In this document: one piece after another, positions 33,827 to 42,753 of the stretch
Layout of the letters: every line of letters begins with the position of its first letter
Numbering within the stretch: position 1 is the first letter of the stretch
Source of the DNA: Nocardioides sp. URHA0032
GTDB lineage: Bacteria; Actinomycetota; Actinomycetes; Propionibacteriales; Nocardioidaceae
DNA: 64,000 nucleotides
Reading direction: 5' to 3'
Assembly: GCF_000620645.1 (NCBI RefSeq)
Contig: NZ_KK211160.1
Location: 500,836-564,835 of the forward strand
Notes under the pieces: model-generated
Databases searched by the model: none
The model's input: only the letters and a program-made list of their open reading frames with translations
What the model was told of the DNA's origin: nothing
Translations under genes and position numbers: made by a program

Positions 33827-35503
33827 ATGCTGAAGTCGCGTCAACACGCACGGCGCCTTGCCAGGCGCGTCGGGATCGGTCTTGCCAGCGCAGTGCTCCC
33901 GGTCTGTCTGCTTGCCGGCTGCGGGAGCGGCGACTCGAGCTCGGCCGGCGGCGGTGGCGGGGTGCTCCGCATCGGCGACGCCCTGTCGCGCATCGACTCC
34001 TTGAACCCGTTCGTGGGTCGCAATGGGTTCGCTACCGCGACGTTCCGTGTCATCTACCCGTACTTGCTCCAGTACGACGAGACGCAGAGCATCGTGGGTG
34101 ACTTCGCCAAGACGACCGAGGTCTCCGACGACGCGAAGACGCTGACGTTCACCACCTACGACGGGGGGAAGTGGAGCGACGGCGAGGACCTCACCGCCGA
34201 GGACGCTGCCTGGACCATCAACACGATCGTTCGTCTCAAGGACGGAGCGGCCGCCAAGTTCGCCCCCTACGTCGCCAACATCGTGCGCGCCACGGCGCCC
34301 ACGCCCACGACCCTGACTGTGGAGTACAGCACTCCGACCGCCACTGCCGAAGACGGTCTGGCCTCGTTGCCGATCCTTCCCGAGCACATCTGGGCGCCCA
34401 TGGCGGAGGGGAAGGGCGAGCAGTTGACGACGTTCGTCAACGACGCCCCTGTCGGTGCCGGACCGTTCCAGGTCACCAAGTACACCGAGAACCAGTTCGT
34501 GAACTTCTCCGCCTACGACGGGTACTACGGCCCGGCCCCGAAGCTCAAGGGCTTCGGATTCCAGTTCTTCACCAGCAACGACGCGATGCTGAGCGCGCTG
34601 CGTTCGCACGAGCTCGACGTCGCCTACGAGGTTCCTCCTACGGCTGTGTCGCAGCTGGAGTCCGACAAGTCGCTGACCGTCAACAACGTCCCCGGTCTGG
34701 ACATCGACGTGCTCGGCTTCAACTCCAGCGCCTCCCAGGACGAGCACCCCGAGCTGAAGAACCCAAAGGTGCGGCAGGCCATCGACCTGGCGATCGACAA
34801 GGAGTCCCTGATCGACGTCGTCGCCGACGGCTCCGGCACTCTCACCGGCACCATGGTTCCGCCCGTCCTGGAGAAGTGGAACGACCCGTCCGTCACAGCG
34901 ACCCCGTCCGATCTCGACGCCGCCAACAAGCTCCTGGACTCGCTGGGCTACACCAAGGGCGCTGACGGCATCCGCACCGCCGACGGCCACCCGATGGACT
35001 ACACACTGCTGTTCCCGTCGGTGGCCACCGGAGCCCCCACCGTGGTGACCGAGGTCGTCAAGCAGCTCGCCGCTATCGGCATCAAGGTCGAGGCGCGATC
35101 TTCGGACTTCCCCAGCTTCCTCCAGGCCATCTACGGGCCTGACAACCAGTACCGCGGCTGGGACATGATGATCAGCGACTACGCGTTCGGCTACGACCCG
35201 TCCGGCTACCTGTTCTCGTGGACCTGCGCGCAGCTCGGCGGCAACAACCTCACCGGTTACTGCGACAAGGACTACGACGACCTGTTCGCCCGCCAAAGCA
35301 CCCAGATCGGTGACGAGCGTGTCCAGACCGTCCGCGAGGCCCAGCAGCGATTCGCGCAGCAGAAGCCGGTCATCCCGCTCTACGTCGCGAACGCGATCAG
35401 CGTGGCCCGCAGCGTCGGCAACGTGCCGGAGCAGACCAGCTCCCCCCTGGTCGTGGTGAACTACATGTCGAAGCTTTGGATCGAGCAGGCCACGCTGGGA
35501 TGA
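33827..35503 (+). CDS. ABC importer substrate-binding lipoprotein, family 5 (peptide/nickel type), 558 aa
   Basis: A basic N-terminus and lipobox PVCLLAGCGSG (Cys near 32) anchor it outside the membrane. SBP_bac_5 features: RIGDALSRIDSLNPFVG, EVSDDAKTLTFTTYDGGKWSDGEDLTAEDAAWTIN, GAGPFQVTKYTENQFVNFSAYDGYYGPAPKL, LKNPKVRQAIDLAIDKESLIDVV, and AAIGIKVEARSSDFPSF. Such proteins bind oligopeptides, opines or glycosides. The ligand cannot be read from the sequence. It starts a five-gene operon with ATGA/GTGA overlaps and is preceded by element C, tying uptake to the catabolic enzymes. Confidence 0.93.
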   Translation: MLKSRQHARRLARRVGIGLASAVLPVCLLAGCGSGDSSSAGGGGGVLRIGDALSRIDSLNPFVGRNGFATATFRVIYPYLLQYDETQSIVGDFAKTTEVSDDAKTLTFTTYDGGKWSDGEDLTAEDAAWTINTIVRLKDGAAAKFAPYVANIVRATAPTPTTLTVEYSTPTATAEDGLASLPILPEHIWAPMAEGKGEQLTTFVNDAPVGAGPFQVTKYTENQFVNFSAYDGYYGPAPKLKGFGFQFFTSNDAMLSALRSHELDVAYEVPPTAVSQLESDKSLTVNNVPGLDIDVLGFNSSASQDEHPELKNPKVRQAIDLAIDKESLIDVVADGSGTLTGTMVPPVLEKWNDPSVTATPSDLDAANKLLDSLGYTKGADGIRTADGHPMDYTLLFPSVATGAPTVVTEVVKQLAAIGIKVEARSSDFPSFLQAIYGPDNQYRGWDMMISDYAFGYDPSGYLFSWTCAQLGGNNLTGYCDKDYDDLFARQSTQIGDERVQTVREAQQRFAQQKPVIPLYVANAISVARSVGNVPEQTSSPLVVVNYMSKLWIEQATLG

Positions 35504-36474
35504 GGAACTCACCCTTGACCGCGCTGCTCCCGCTGACCCGACGCCTGGCCGCTGCCGTCGTGGTCACGCTGGCGGTCGCCGTGGGCAACTTCTTCCTCTT
35601 CCGGCTGGCGCCAGGCAACGCTGCCAACCTCGGGCTGGTGCCCAACGCCTCGCCCGAGCTCCGGGCGTCGTTGGAGCACCAGTTCGGGTTGGACCAGTCC
35701 ACGGCCACCCAGCTGCAGGCCTACCTGATCCAGCTCGCGCACGGAAACCTCGGGGTCTCCTTCGCCAACCGGCGGCCGGTGGCCGACAACCTGTGGACTG
35801 CCCTGCTCAACACCCTGGCCATGGTGGTCCCAGGACTCATCCTGGCCCTGGTCCTGGCTCTCATCACCGGGGTGTACGCGGCGTGGCGGCGCGGCTCGGT
35901 CAGTGACCACGCGCTGCGGGCGGTGGCGCTGACCATGTTCGCGATCCCAGGACAGTGGTTGGGGATGGTGCTGCTCTACGGCGCTCGGGGCCACCTGCCG
36001 GCGGGCGGGATCTCTGATCCCTTCCTCGTCGGGACCGGCTTCCAGGCCGAGCTGGCCGACCGCCTCCAACACATGGTGTTGCCATGCCTGACCTACGCCT
36101 TGATCGTCTACGGAGCCTTCATGATCGTGCTGCGGACCTCGCTGGTCGAGACCCTCTCCGAGGGCTACATCTTGGCCGCGAAAGCGCGGGGACTGAGCAA
36201 CCGCGTCATCCTGCGCCGCCACGCCCTGCGCAACGCCCTGCTTCCCCTGGTCACCCTGATCGGGCTGACGATCGGGACAATGGTCGCGGGCGTCATCCTC
36301 GTCGAGAGCGTGTTCTCCTGGCCCGGCCTGGGGGAGGCGATCTACGACGCGGTCAACGCCCGCGACTACCCGATGCTGCAGGGGGCGTTCCTGCTCCTGA
36401 CGGTCGTGGTCGTGCTGAGCAACCTGGTCGTCGACATGACCTACAGCTACCTCGATCCGCGGGTGCGGCTGTGA
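35500..36474 (+). CDS. ABC importer permease, DppB-like, 324 aa
   Basis: Start ATG overlaps the binding-protein stop. About six transmembrane helices; N-terminal RLAAAVVVTLAVAVGNFFLFRLAPGN and the EHQFGLDQSTATQL segment typical of DppB/OppB; the EAA loop RTSLVETLSEGYILAAKARGLSNRVILRRHALRNALLPL contacts the ATPases. A C-terminal VESVFSWPGLGEAIYDAVNARDYPML is diagnostic. Inner-membrane channel half with the next gene. Confidence 0.94.
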   Translation: MRNSPLTALLPLTRRLAAAVVVTLAVAVGNFFLFRLAPGNAANLGLVPNASPELRASLEHQFGLDQSTATQLQAYLIQLAHGNLGVSFANRRPVADNLWTALLNTLAMVVPGLILALVLALITGVYAAWRRGSVSDHALRAVALTMFAIPGQWLGMVLLYGARGHLPAGGISDPFLVGTGFQAELADRLQHMVLPCLTYALIVYGAFMIVLRTSLVETLSEGYILAAKARGLSNRVILRRHALRNALLPLVTLIGLTIGTMVAGVILVESVFSWPGLGEAIYDAVNARDYPMLQGAFLLLTVVVVLSNLVVDMTYSYLDPRVRL

Positions 36475-37379
36475 CGCCGCTGACGGCCATCGCTACCGTC
36501 GAGGGCAACCGGCGGCCGCGGATCCGGGACCACAAGGCAGCCACGCTGGGGCTGTTGATCATCGTCGGCTTCGGCACCCTCGCCGTGCTCGCGCCGGTGA
36601 TCACGCCGTCGTCGGTTCACCAGCAGGCGGGACCGGTGTTCGGGCCCCCGTCGAGCAGCCACCCTCTTGGGTTGGACGACAGCGGAGCCGACATGCTCGG
36701 CCTGGTGCTCGTGGGGACGCGGATCAGCATGCTGGTCGGGCTGACCTCCACAGCCATCGCCGTCCTCCTCGGCGGCGCGATCGGCGTGCTGGCCGGTTAC
36801 TTCGGGGGGAGGGTCGACTCGGTGCTCATGCGCCTGACCGACGTCTTCCTCGTCGTGCCGATCCTGCCGCTGATGATCGTCGTGGCGGCACTGTGGGGCC
36901 CGAGCGTGGGCCACGCCATCTTGATCATCGGCCTGCTGTCGTGGACCCCAACGGCGCGAATCATGCGATCGCAGGTCCTCGCCACACGCGAACGGGCCTT
37001 CGTCCGCCGAGCGAAAGCCCTGGGGGCCGGGCACGCCGGGGTCATCTGGCACCACGTCCTCCCCCGGGTGCGCGGCCTGCTCGTCGCCAACTCGGTGATC
37101 GTGCTGGCGTCCGCGATCTTCTTCGAGGCAGCCCTGGCGTTCCTCGGACTGGAGAGCGTCGCCACCACGTCGTGGGGCACCCTGATCGCGAACGCGTTCA
37201 ACCGGGCCGCTTCGAGCGCGGGAGCCTGGTGGGCGTTCGTCCCACCCGGAGCGTGCATCGCACTCATGGTGCTGGCCTGCAGCCTGGTCGCGATGTCCTT
37301 CGAGGACGCCGGCAACGCGCGCGTGCCGGAGTCCCACATCTTCGCCGGCCGTCTGGAGGTGGTGCGCGATGAGCAGTGA
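36471..37379 (+). CDS. ABC importer permease, DppC-like, 302 aa
   Basis: GTG start overlapping the DppB-like stop (GTGA). The N-terminal cytoplasmic tail and first helix (KAATLGLLIIVGFGTLAVLAPVI) are followed by SSSHPLGLDDSGADMLGLVLVGTRISMLVG, the DppC hallmark. The EAA loop is RSQVLATRERAFVRRAKALGAGHAGVIWHHVLPRV. About six helices. It overlaps the first ATPase gene by 11 bp. Confidence 0.94.
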   Translation: MTPLTAIATVEGNRRPRIRDHKAATLGLLIIVGFGTLAVLAPVITPSSVHQQAGPVFGPPSSSHPLGLDDSGADMLGLVLVGTRISMLVGLTSTAIAVLLGGAIGVLAGYFGGRVDSVLMRLTDVFLVVPILPLMIVVAALWGPSVGHAILIIGLLSWTPTARIMRSQVLATRERAFVRRAKALGAGHAGVIWHHVLPRVRGLLVANSVIVLASAIFFEAALAFLGLESVATTSWGTLIANAFNRAASSAGAWWAFVPPGACIALMVLACSLVAMSFEDAGNARVPESHIFAGRLEVVRDEQ

Positions 37380-38361
37380 TTCGCTCCTGGAGGTCAAGGA
37401 CCTCAACGTCTGGCTCCCCGGCCGCAGACGCGGGACGCGGGTGCACATCGTGCGCGACGTGTCGTTCACCGTCGGTCGCGGTGAGCGGCTCGGCGTCGTC
37501 GGGGAGTCCGGGTGCGGCAAGTCGACGACGCTGCTCTCCCTGGTCGGTCTGCTGCCGGCCCGCGCCGCCGTCTCCGGGTCCATCCTCCTCGACGGCGTCG
37601 ACATCCTGGGCGGCGCGGCGCCGCGGGGACACGCCCTCGACGCCGTCCGCGGTCGCGACATCGGCGTGGTCCTGCAAAGCAGCATGAACACGCTCAACCC
37701 GGTCTACCGAGTCGACCGTCAGCTGCGAGAGGTCCTCCCCGCCCAGGTGCGCGCCGACAGCACCACGGCTCGTGCGCGCATCAGTGAGCTCCTCGACCGC
37801 GTGGGTCTACCCGATCGCGTCGCCCGGGCCTACCCCCACGAGCTGTCCGGCGGCATGCGCCAACGGATCGCCATCGCGATGGCGCTTGCTCCCGAACCCA
37901 AGCTTCTCCTGGCAGATGAGCCGACCACCGCGCTGGACACCATCGTCCAGGCCCGCATCATGGAGCTGCTCGACACCTTGTGCGCGGACGACCAGCTCGC
38001 GGTCATCCTCGTCTCCCACCACCTGGCACTGGCGGCACAGTTCTGCGACCGCCTCATGGTCATGTACGCCGGCCGGGTGATCGAGCAGGCCTCCCGCCAG
38101 GAGATCTCAGGAAACCCCGCACATCCGTACACCAGGTTGTTGCTCGCCGCGACAGCCGACCTAGGCACTCACAAGGACGACGTGATCACCATTCCGGGCG
38201 CCCCACCCAGCTTGACCCTGGCGCACTCCGGGTGCCCATTCGCCCCACGTTGCCCCGAACGGTTCGACGCCTGCACCACCGCAGTCCCAGCGCTCGACCG
38301 GGTTGCGGCAGACCACCACGTCAGCTGCTTCGCCAGGCGCACCGCGAGCGTGTCGGCATGA
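37369..38361 (+). CDS. ABC importer ATP-binding protein, DppD-like, 330 aa
   Basis: Walker A GESGCGKSTTLLS (about 45-57), Q-loop VVLQSSMNTLNPV, signature LSGGMRQRIAIAMAL, Walker B KLLLADEPTTALD and switch VSHHLALAAQ. The C-terminal oligopeptide/dipeptide extension CPFAPRCPERFDACTTAVPAL with spaced Cys (the iron-sulphur-like motif of this subfamily) is present. The switch His sits in SHH rather than the usual THD. It pairs with the following ATPase. Confidence 0.94.
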   Translation: MSSDSLLEVKDLNVWLPGRRRGTRVHIVRDVSFTVGRGERLGVVGESGCGKSTTLLSLVGLLPARAAVSGSILLDGVDILGGAAPRGHALDAVRGRDIGVVLQSSMNTLNPVYRVDRQLREVLPAQVRADSTTARARISELLDRVGLPDRVARAYPHELSGGMRQRIAIAMALAPEPKLLLADEPTTALDTIVQARIMELLDTLCADDQLAVILVSHHLALAAQFCDRLMVMYAGRVIEQASRQEISGNPAHPYTRLLLAATADLGTHKDDVITIPGAPPSLTLAHSGCPFAPRCPERFDACTTAVPALDRVAADHHVSCFARRTASVSA

Positions 38362-39170
38362 CGTCCCTCGACCTCGACATCCGCGACCTCGTCATCGAGT
38401 ACCCGGCGCGGCGCGGAAGCGGCGTCACCCGGGCGGTGGATGGCGTCAACCTGCAACTCAATCGCGGGGAGTTCGTCGGCATCGTCGGCGAATCGGGGTC
38501 CGGCAAGTCTTCGATCGCGAACGCCATCATGGGCCTGGCGCCCGTCACGGCCGGTGAACTCTGGCTCGGCGACACTAACCTCGGTGCCCTGCGAGGCAAG
38601 CAAGCCCGGCACGCCCGCCGGCGGCTACAGCTGGTGATGCAAGACCCCTTCGAGGCCCTCGACCCGCACATGAACGTGCACCGCCTCATTGAGGAGCCAC
38701 TGATCGTCCACCGGTTGGGACTCTCCAAGGCCAAGCGCCGAGCTCGCGTGCGCGACGCGCTCGAGCGCGTCGGCCTGTCCCCGGCCGAGGACTTCGAAAA
38801 CCGCCGCCCGCACGAGCTTTCCGGTGGACAGCGGCAGCGCGTCTGCGTCGCCGCATGCCTGATTGTCGACCCGTTCGTCGTGATCGCCGACGAGCCGGTA
38901 TCGATGCTCGACGTCTCCGTGCGAGCCGGCGTCCTCCACACACTCGACGCCTCTCGCCGACGAGACAACGCCGCGGTGCTGATGATCACTCACGACCTAC
39001 CCACCGCGGCGGCTTTCTGCGATCGGCTGATCGTGATGCACGAGGGCCGGATTGTCGAACAGGGCACCGCCGCCGCTGTCGTCGAGAACCCCAGCCACCG
39101 GTACACCCAGGAACTGCTTGACGCGACGCCCGCTCTGCGGAGGCAGGACAGCTCGACCCTGCGGGGTTGA
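38358..39170 (+). CDS. ABC importer ATP-binding protein, DppF-like, 270 aa
   Basis: ATG start overlapping the previous stop. Walker A GESGSGKSSIANAI, Q-loop MQDPFEALDPHM, signature LSGGQRQRVCVAACL, Walker B VVIADEPVSMLD and H-loop LMITHDLPTAAA. The Dpp-type C-terminal Cys cluster is absent and the protein is slightly short, which is usual for some DppF versions. Last gene of the importer operon. Confidence 0.94.
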   Translation: MTSLDLDIRDLVIEYPARRGSGVTRAVDGVNLQLNRGEFVGIVGESGSGKSSIANAIMGLAPVTAGELWLGDTNLGALRGKQARHARRRLQLVMQDPFEALDPHMNVHRLIEEPLIVHRLGLSKAKRRARVRDALERVGLSPAEDFENRRPHELSGGQRQRVCVAACLIVDPFVVIADEPVSMLDVSVRAGVLHTLDASRRRDNAAVLMITHDLPTAAAFCDRLIVMHEGRIVEQGTAAAVVENPSHRYTQELLDATPALRRQDSSTLRG

Positions 39171-39343
39171 CGACTCACACGCCGAGGTCGGGTCAGCAGC
39201 GGCCGCGGTCTCAGGCCGAGCCCTCACCGGCGTGGGTTGATTCAGTCGGCGCGCCCGCCCCCGCTCCATCCCATTTCTCGGCGCCTCCGAGCGCACGAGG
39301 CAGCACACCGCTGCACCGGAAGTCACAAAGGAAGGGCAACACG

Positions 39344-40789
39344 TTGAACAAGCATCACCTACTCGCTGGAGTCGCAGCGTCCGTGCTCGCTGCAACACCG
39401 GTCGCCGCCGCAGCCCAGGGCGCACCGACCACCGCACCGGCTGAGCCCGCGTTCTCAAACACGACGTTGTTCTCGCCAGCTTCGCCGGCTGCGTTCCCAC
39501 TGCAGCCCGGCGCGACGACCGCGCCGCACTCTGGCCAGTCGGGCAACAGCGAGCCGGCGATCGCCTTCGGCGGGCCCGGGAACGTGATGGCGGTCGACGG
39601 GCTAGGCCAGATGTCGGTTCAGGTCAACCTCTGGAAGGGCCACTTCGGCGAGACGCCGCCGGCGTACTTCGGCGCGATGGACACGTTCCTGCCGACCAAC
39701 GGCTCCGGCCGGACCACCGTCGGCGACGGGGACGCGGACGTGGAAGTCACCTCGGCGGGGACGGTCCTGCTCGCCGACCTTGACACCCTCGTCAACCGCG
39801 GGGTGCTCGGCGGTCATGCCCCGCTCAGTTCGGCGCGGCTCGGCGTCTCCGTGACCCGCTGCCCGGCGGAGGCGTCGGGACCGTCTGGGTGCACGACCAC
39901 CCCGATCGACGTGGCCGGTGCCGACCGCCAGTGGATCACGACGAATGGAGAGAATGCCTGGCTGTCCTACCACGATTCGGTCGAGAGCGAACTGATTCGG
40001 GTGTGGCGCTCGACCGACGACGGTCGGACGTGGACGCGCGTGGCCAGTCCGATCTCGGGCCAGGGCGGTGTGACCGGCGACGGCATGGCGAACAACCGCG
40101 TCGGGCCGATCGTGGCCGACCCCCAAAGCGGCAACGTCTACGAGGTCTTCATGACAGGGGAGGCCAGCGCCGAGAAGGGGAAGAGCGAAGACTTCAACAA
40201 TGTCTACGTCTCGCGTTCGACCGACGGCGGTGAGTCGTGGAAGGCGCAGCTCGTCTACCACGCCCCCCGGTCCACCAACCTGTCGAACTTCTGGCCCACA
40301 CTCGCCGTTGATCCCGCGACCGGCGTGCTGTGGACGGCTTGGAGCGACGAGCACGGCGTCTGGGCCAGCTCGTCGTCGGACAAGGGGGACCACTGGAGCG
40401 CACCGCTGCAGGTATCACCCGCCGCCCTCACCACCACCGTGATGCCGACGGTCGCGGCGCGCGACGGCAAGGTCGACGTCGTCTACTACGGCTCGACCGC
40501 CGACTCGGTCGACGAAGCAACCGCAGTCTGGAACGTCTACGACGCGCAGCTCCAGGGCGGCGCATGGACGAATGGACGCGTCAGCAACGCGCCGAACCAT
40601 GTCGGCAAGATCTGCCTTGAGGGCGAGGAATGCACCAGCGACCGCGAACTGCTCGACCTGTTCGAGGTCGCCGAAGACCCCGCCACCGGCAAGGCGGCCG
40701 TGGTCTACACCGACACCACGACCGACACCTGGACGCTGGGTGGCGTCACCCGACAGCTGCCGCAGATCGTGCTCGCCTATGAACAGTAG
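39344..40789 (+). CDS. Secreted sialidase-fold (BNR/Asp-box) protein, 481 aa
   Basis: A TTG start is chosen because GGAAGGG lies 8 bases upstream and a signal peptide follows directly (KHHLLAGVAASVLAATPVAAAAQ). The mature part has two Asp-boxes, WRSTDDGRTWTRV and VSRSTDGGESWKAQ, plus SSSDKGDHWSAPLQV, as in six-bladed sialidase-type propellers. Catalytic Arg triad and Tyr of true sialidases were not identified, so it may be a non-sialidase glycosidase or binding propeller. It stands 173 bp after the importer operon and ends at a strong terminator. Confidence 0.75.
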   Translation: MNKHHLLAGVAASVLAATPVAAAAQGAPTTAPAEPAFSNTTLFSPASPAAFPLQPGATTAPHSGQSGNSEPAIAFGGPGNVMAVDGLGQMSVQVNLWKGHFGETPPAYFGAMDTFLPTNGSGRTTVGDGDADVEVTSAGTVLLADLDTLVNRGVLGGHAPLSSARLGVSVTRCPAEASGPSGCTTTPIDVAGADRQWITTNGENAWLSYHDSVESELIRVWRSTDDGRTWTRVASPISGQGGVTGDGMANNRVGPIVADPQSGNVYEVFMTGEASAEKGKSEDFNNVYVSRSTDGGESWKAQLVYHAPRSTNLSNFWPTLAVDPATGVLWTAWSDEHGVWASSSSDKGDHWSAPLQVSPAALTTTVMPTVAARDGKVDVVYYGSTADSVDEATAVWNVYDAQLQGGAWTNGRVSNAPNHVGKICLEGEECTSDRELLDLFEVAEDPATGKAAVVYTDTTTDTWTLGGVTRQLPQIVLAYEQ

Positions 40790-40839
40790 TCCCTCACTCG
40801 CGCCCGCACGAGCGGCGAGATGACCCGGGTGTGAAGCCT

Positions 40840-40869
40840 GTGTCCCGGGCGGGCAACCGCCCGGGACAC
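40840..40869. terminator. Strong stem-loop terminator after the propeller gene
   Basis: Perfect 13-bp GC stem (40840-40852 with 40857-40869), GTGTCCCGGGCGG and its complement, with a GCAA tetraloop, 50 bp beyond the stop codon. Confidence 0.85.
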
Positions 40870-41010
40870 AAGCGTGACGAGTGAAGATGACCGCGCATGA
40901 CTCCGGCCACTCTCGGGTCAGTGCTTGCCCGGCGCGACGCCACCGGAGCCCGCGGTCACGCACGCGGGCGAACGTTGGATCGCCAACCTCCTCTTCTTCT
41001 TCAACATGCC

Positions 41011-41037
41011 CTTCGCGAACTCTCGCTTTTCGCGACG
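41011..41037 (+). promoter_or_regulatory. Element-like site upstream of the APC permease
   Basis: GCGAACTCTCGCTTTTCGCGAC resembles GAACTGCCGCTTTGTC of copy A; an adjacent CTTCTTCTTCAAC stretch (40992-41004) supplies CTTCA half-sites. GCGAA/TTCGC also makes a short inverted repeat. It lies about 95 bp before the permease start. Confidence 0.45.
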
Positions 41038-41131
41038 TGAGCTGCCACCCAGGATTGATACCGCCCCGCGCCCGGGGTCGCCGTAGGCCATCAGTGCGGG
41101 CGATCAGGCCCGCCCACGACAGGAAGTACCG

Positions 41132-42610
41132 ATGAGTTCGCACGCCCAAAACGGCCGCGTCCACACGACCCAGACCGTCCTCGACGAGGGATACCACCGA
41201 GGACTGAGCTCTCGGCAGATCCAGATGATGGCCATCGGTAGCGCCATCGGAGTCGGACTGTTCTACGGAACAGGCGCCGCGATCACCACGGCCGGGCCAG
41301 CGATCATCGTTACGTTCCTGGTCGCCGGCCTCATCGGCTTCCTGGTGACGCGTGCCCTCGGCGAGCTGGTCGTTTACCGGCCGACCTCCGGCAGCGTCAT
41401 GGACTACGCCAGAGAGTTCCTCGGCCCCTTCGCCGGCTTCGCCATCGGCTGGTCCTACTGGGTGACAGCTGTCACCGTCTGTACCGCCGAGTTGATCGCG
41501 GCCGGCTACTACATGACTTACTGGTTTCCTGGCGTGCCGGTTGGCCTGACCGCCGCTGTCGCCCTCGCGGTCCTTCTGGTCGCGAACCTCCTCTCGGTCA
41601 AGATCTTCGGCGAGCTGGAGTTCTGGTTCGCCAGCATCAAGGTCACGGCGATCCTGGTCTTGATCGTGATCGGCGTCGGGGTCCTGGTCTTCGGACTTTC
41701 CTCGCTCGGAGACACCGCATCGATCACGAACCTGTGGCACCACGGGGGATTCGCCCCCAAGGGTGCAGGGCAGATCTTGGTCGCCCTGCCGGCAGCTTTC
41801 TTCGCCTACTCGGGAATGGAGCTAGCGGCTGGCACTGCCGGCGAGGCGGTCGACCCGCGCCGGACACTTCGCAAGGCGATCAACCTGATTCCCCTGCGAA
41901 TCGGCGTCTTCTACGTCGGGTCGCTAGCGGTGATCCTGACGCTGATGCCCTGGACCAGTTACGACGAGAGCAGCAGCCCCTTCGTGCAAGTGTTCGCGGG
42001 CATCGGACTGCCCGCCGCGGCTGGGATCATGAACTTCGTAGTCCTGACGGCCGCCTTGTCCGGGTGCAACGTGAACATCTACATGGCAAGCCGTCTCATG
42101 CGTCGGATGTCCATCCAGGGCGAGGCGTCCGCTGTGTTCGGACGTCTGAGCGCTCGGCAGGTTCCCACACCTGCGCTCGCCCTGATCACCGTCGGCATCG
42201 CGGTTGGTCTCGCCGTCAATCTCGCGTCACCGGAGGGTGCCTTCAGCCTCCTCGTCGCGATTGCTGCTTGTGCAGTGCTTGGCGCGTGGACCGTCATCGT
42301 CGTCTGCCATCTCCGCTATCGCACCGCGGTCCGCGCGGGTCGACTGCCCGCCAGCGAGTTCAAGATGCCTGGGGCCCCGCTCACCAACTGGGTCACGTTG
42401 GCCCTCGTCGCGCTCGTCGTCGTCCTGCTCGGCCGGAGTCCCGACACCCGCGTCGCCCTCTACGTCGGCGCTGGTTGGGCGCTGCTCCTGGCAATCAGCT
42501 ACGCGGTGCGCAAGCGGGCTCGCAAGTCGGAAGCGGGGGTCACCTCCAGCCTCTTCCTCTCAGAGACGTCGGCTCCACGAGCGCGGGGGACGCACGCGGA
42601 AACTCCGTGA
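41132..42610 (+). CDS. APC-superfamily amino acid permease, 492 aa
   Basis: Start ATG with CAGGAAG upstream. The AAT-type N-terminus is clear: LSSRQIQMMAIGSAIGVGLF, then GTGAAITTAGPAIIVTFLVAGLIGFLVTRALGELVVY, SGSVMDYAREFLGPFAGFAIGWSYW and AFFAYSGMELAAGTAGEAVDPRRTL. About 12 membrane helices. Proton-coupled uptake of an amino acid (GABA/aromatic/basic type) is expected. The element-like site upstream suggests the same regulon as the catabolic genes, perhaps importing the amino-acid part of the substrate. Confidence 0.92.
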   Translation: MSSHAQNGRVHTTQTVLDEGYHRGLSSRQIQMMAIGSAIGVGLFYGTGAAITTAGPAIIVTFLVAGLIGFLVTRALGELVVYRPTSGSVMDYAREFLGPFAGFAIGWSYWVTAVTVCTAELIAAGYYMTYWFPGVPVGLTAAVALAVLLVANLLSVKIFGELEFWFASIKVTAILVLIVIGVGVLVFGLSSLGDTASITNLWHHGGFAPKGAGQILVALPAAFFAYSGMELAAGTAGEAVDPRRTLRKAINLIPLRIGVFYVGSLAVILTLMPWTSYDESSSPFVQVFAGIGLPAAAGIMNFVVLTAALSGCNVNIYMASRLMRRMSIQGEASAVFGRLSARQVPTPALALITVGIAVGLAVNLASPEGAFSLLVAIAACAVLGAWTVIVVCHLRYRTAVRAGRLPASEFKMPGAPLTNWVTLALVALVVVLLGRSPDTRVALYVGAGWALLLAISYAVRKRARKSEAGVTSSLFLSETSAPRARGTHAETP

Positions 42611-42753
42611 GCTGCATCCCGCAGGTCGTCGCTGTCCTGCCGCCAGACGGACGTCCGTCCATGACGACTTGCGCGTCCCTTACGCCAGCCCATGCCTGCG
42701 GCGCATGAACAGCGTGCCGCGAATGATTCGACCCGAGCGGGTGAGGTTCAAGA

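Noticed and set aside
39344..40789. Calling the propeller protein a true sialidase linked to substrate catabolism
   Set aside because: Asp-boxes are present, but the Arg triad and catalytic Tyr/Glu were not identified; kept as sialidase-fold only.
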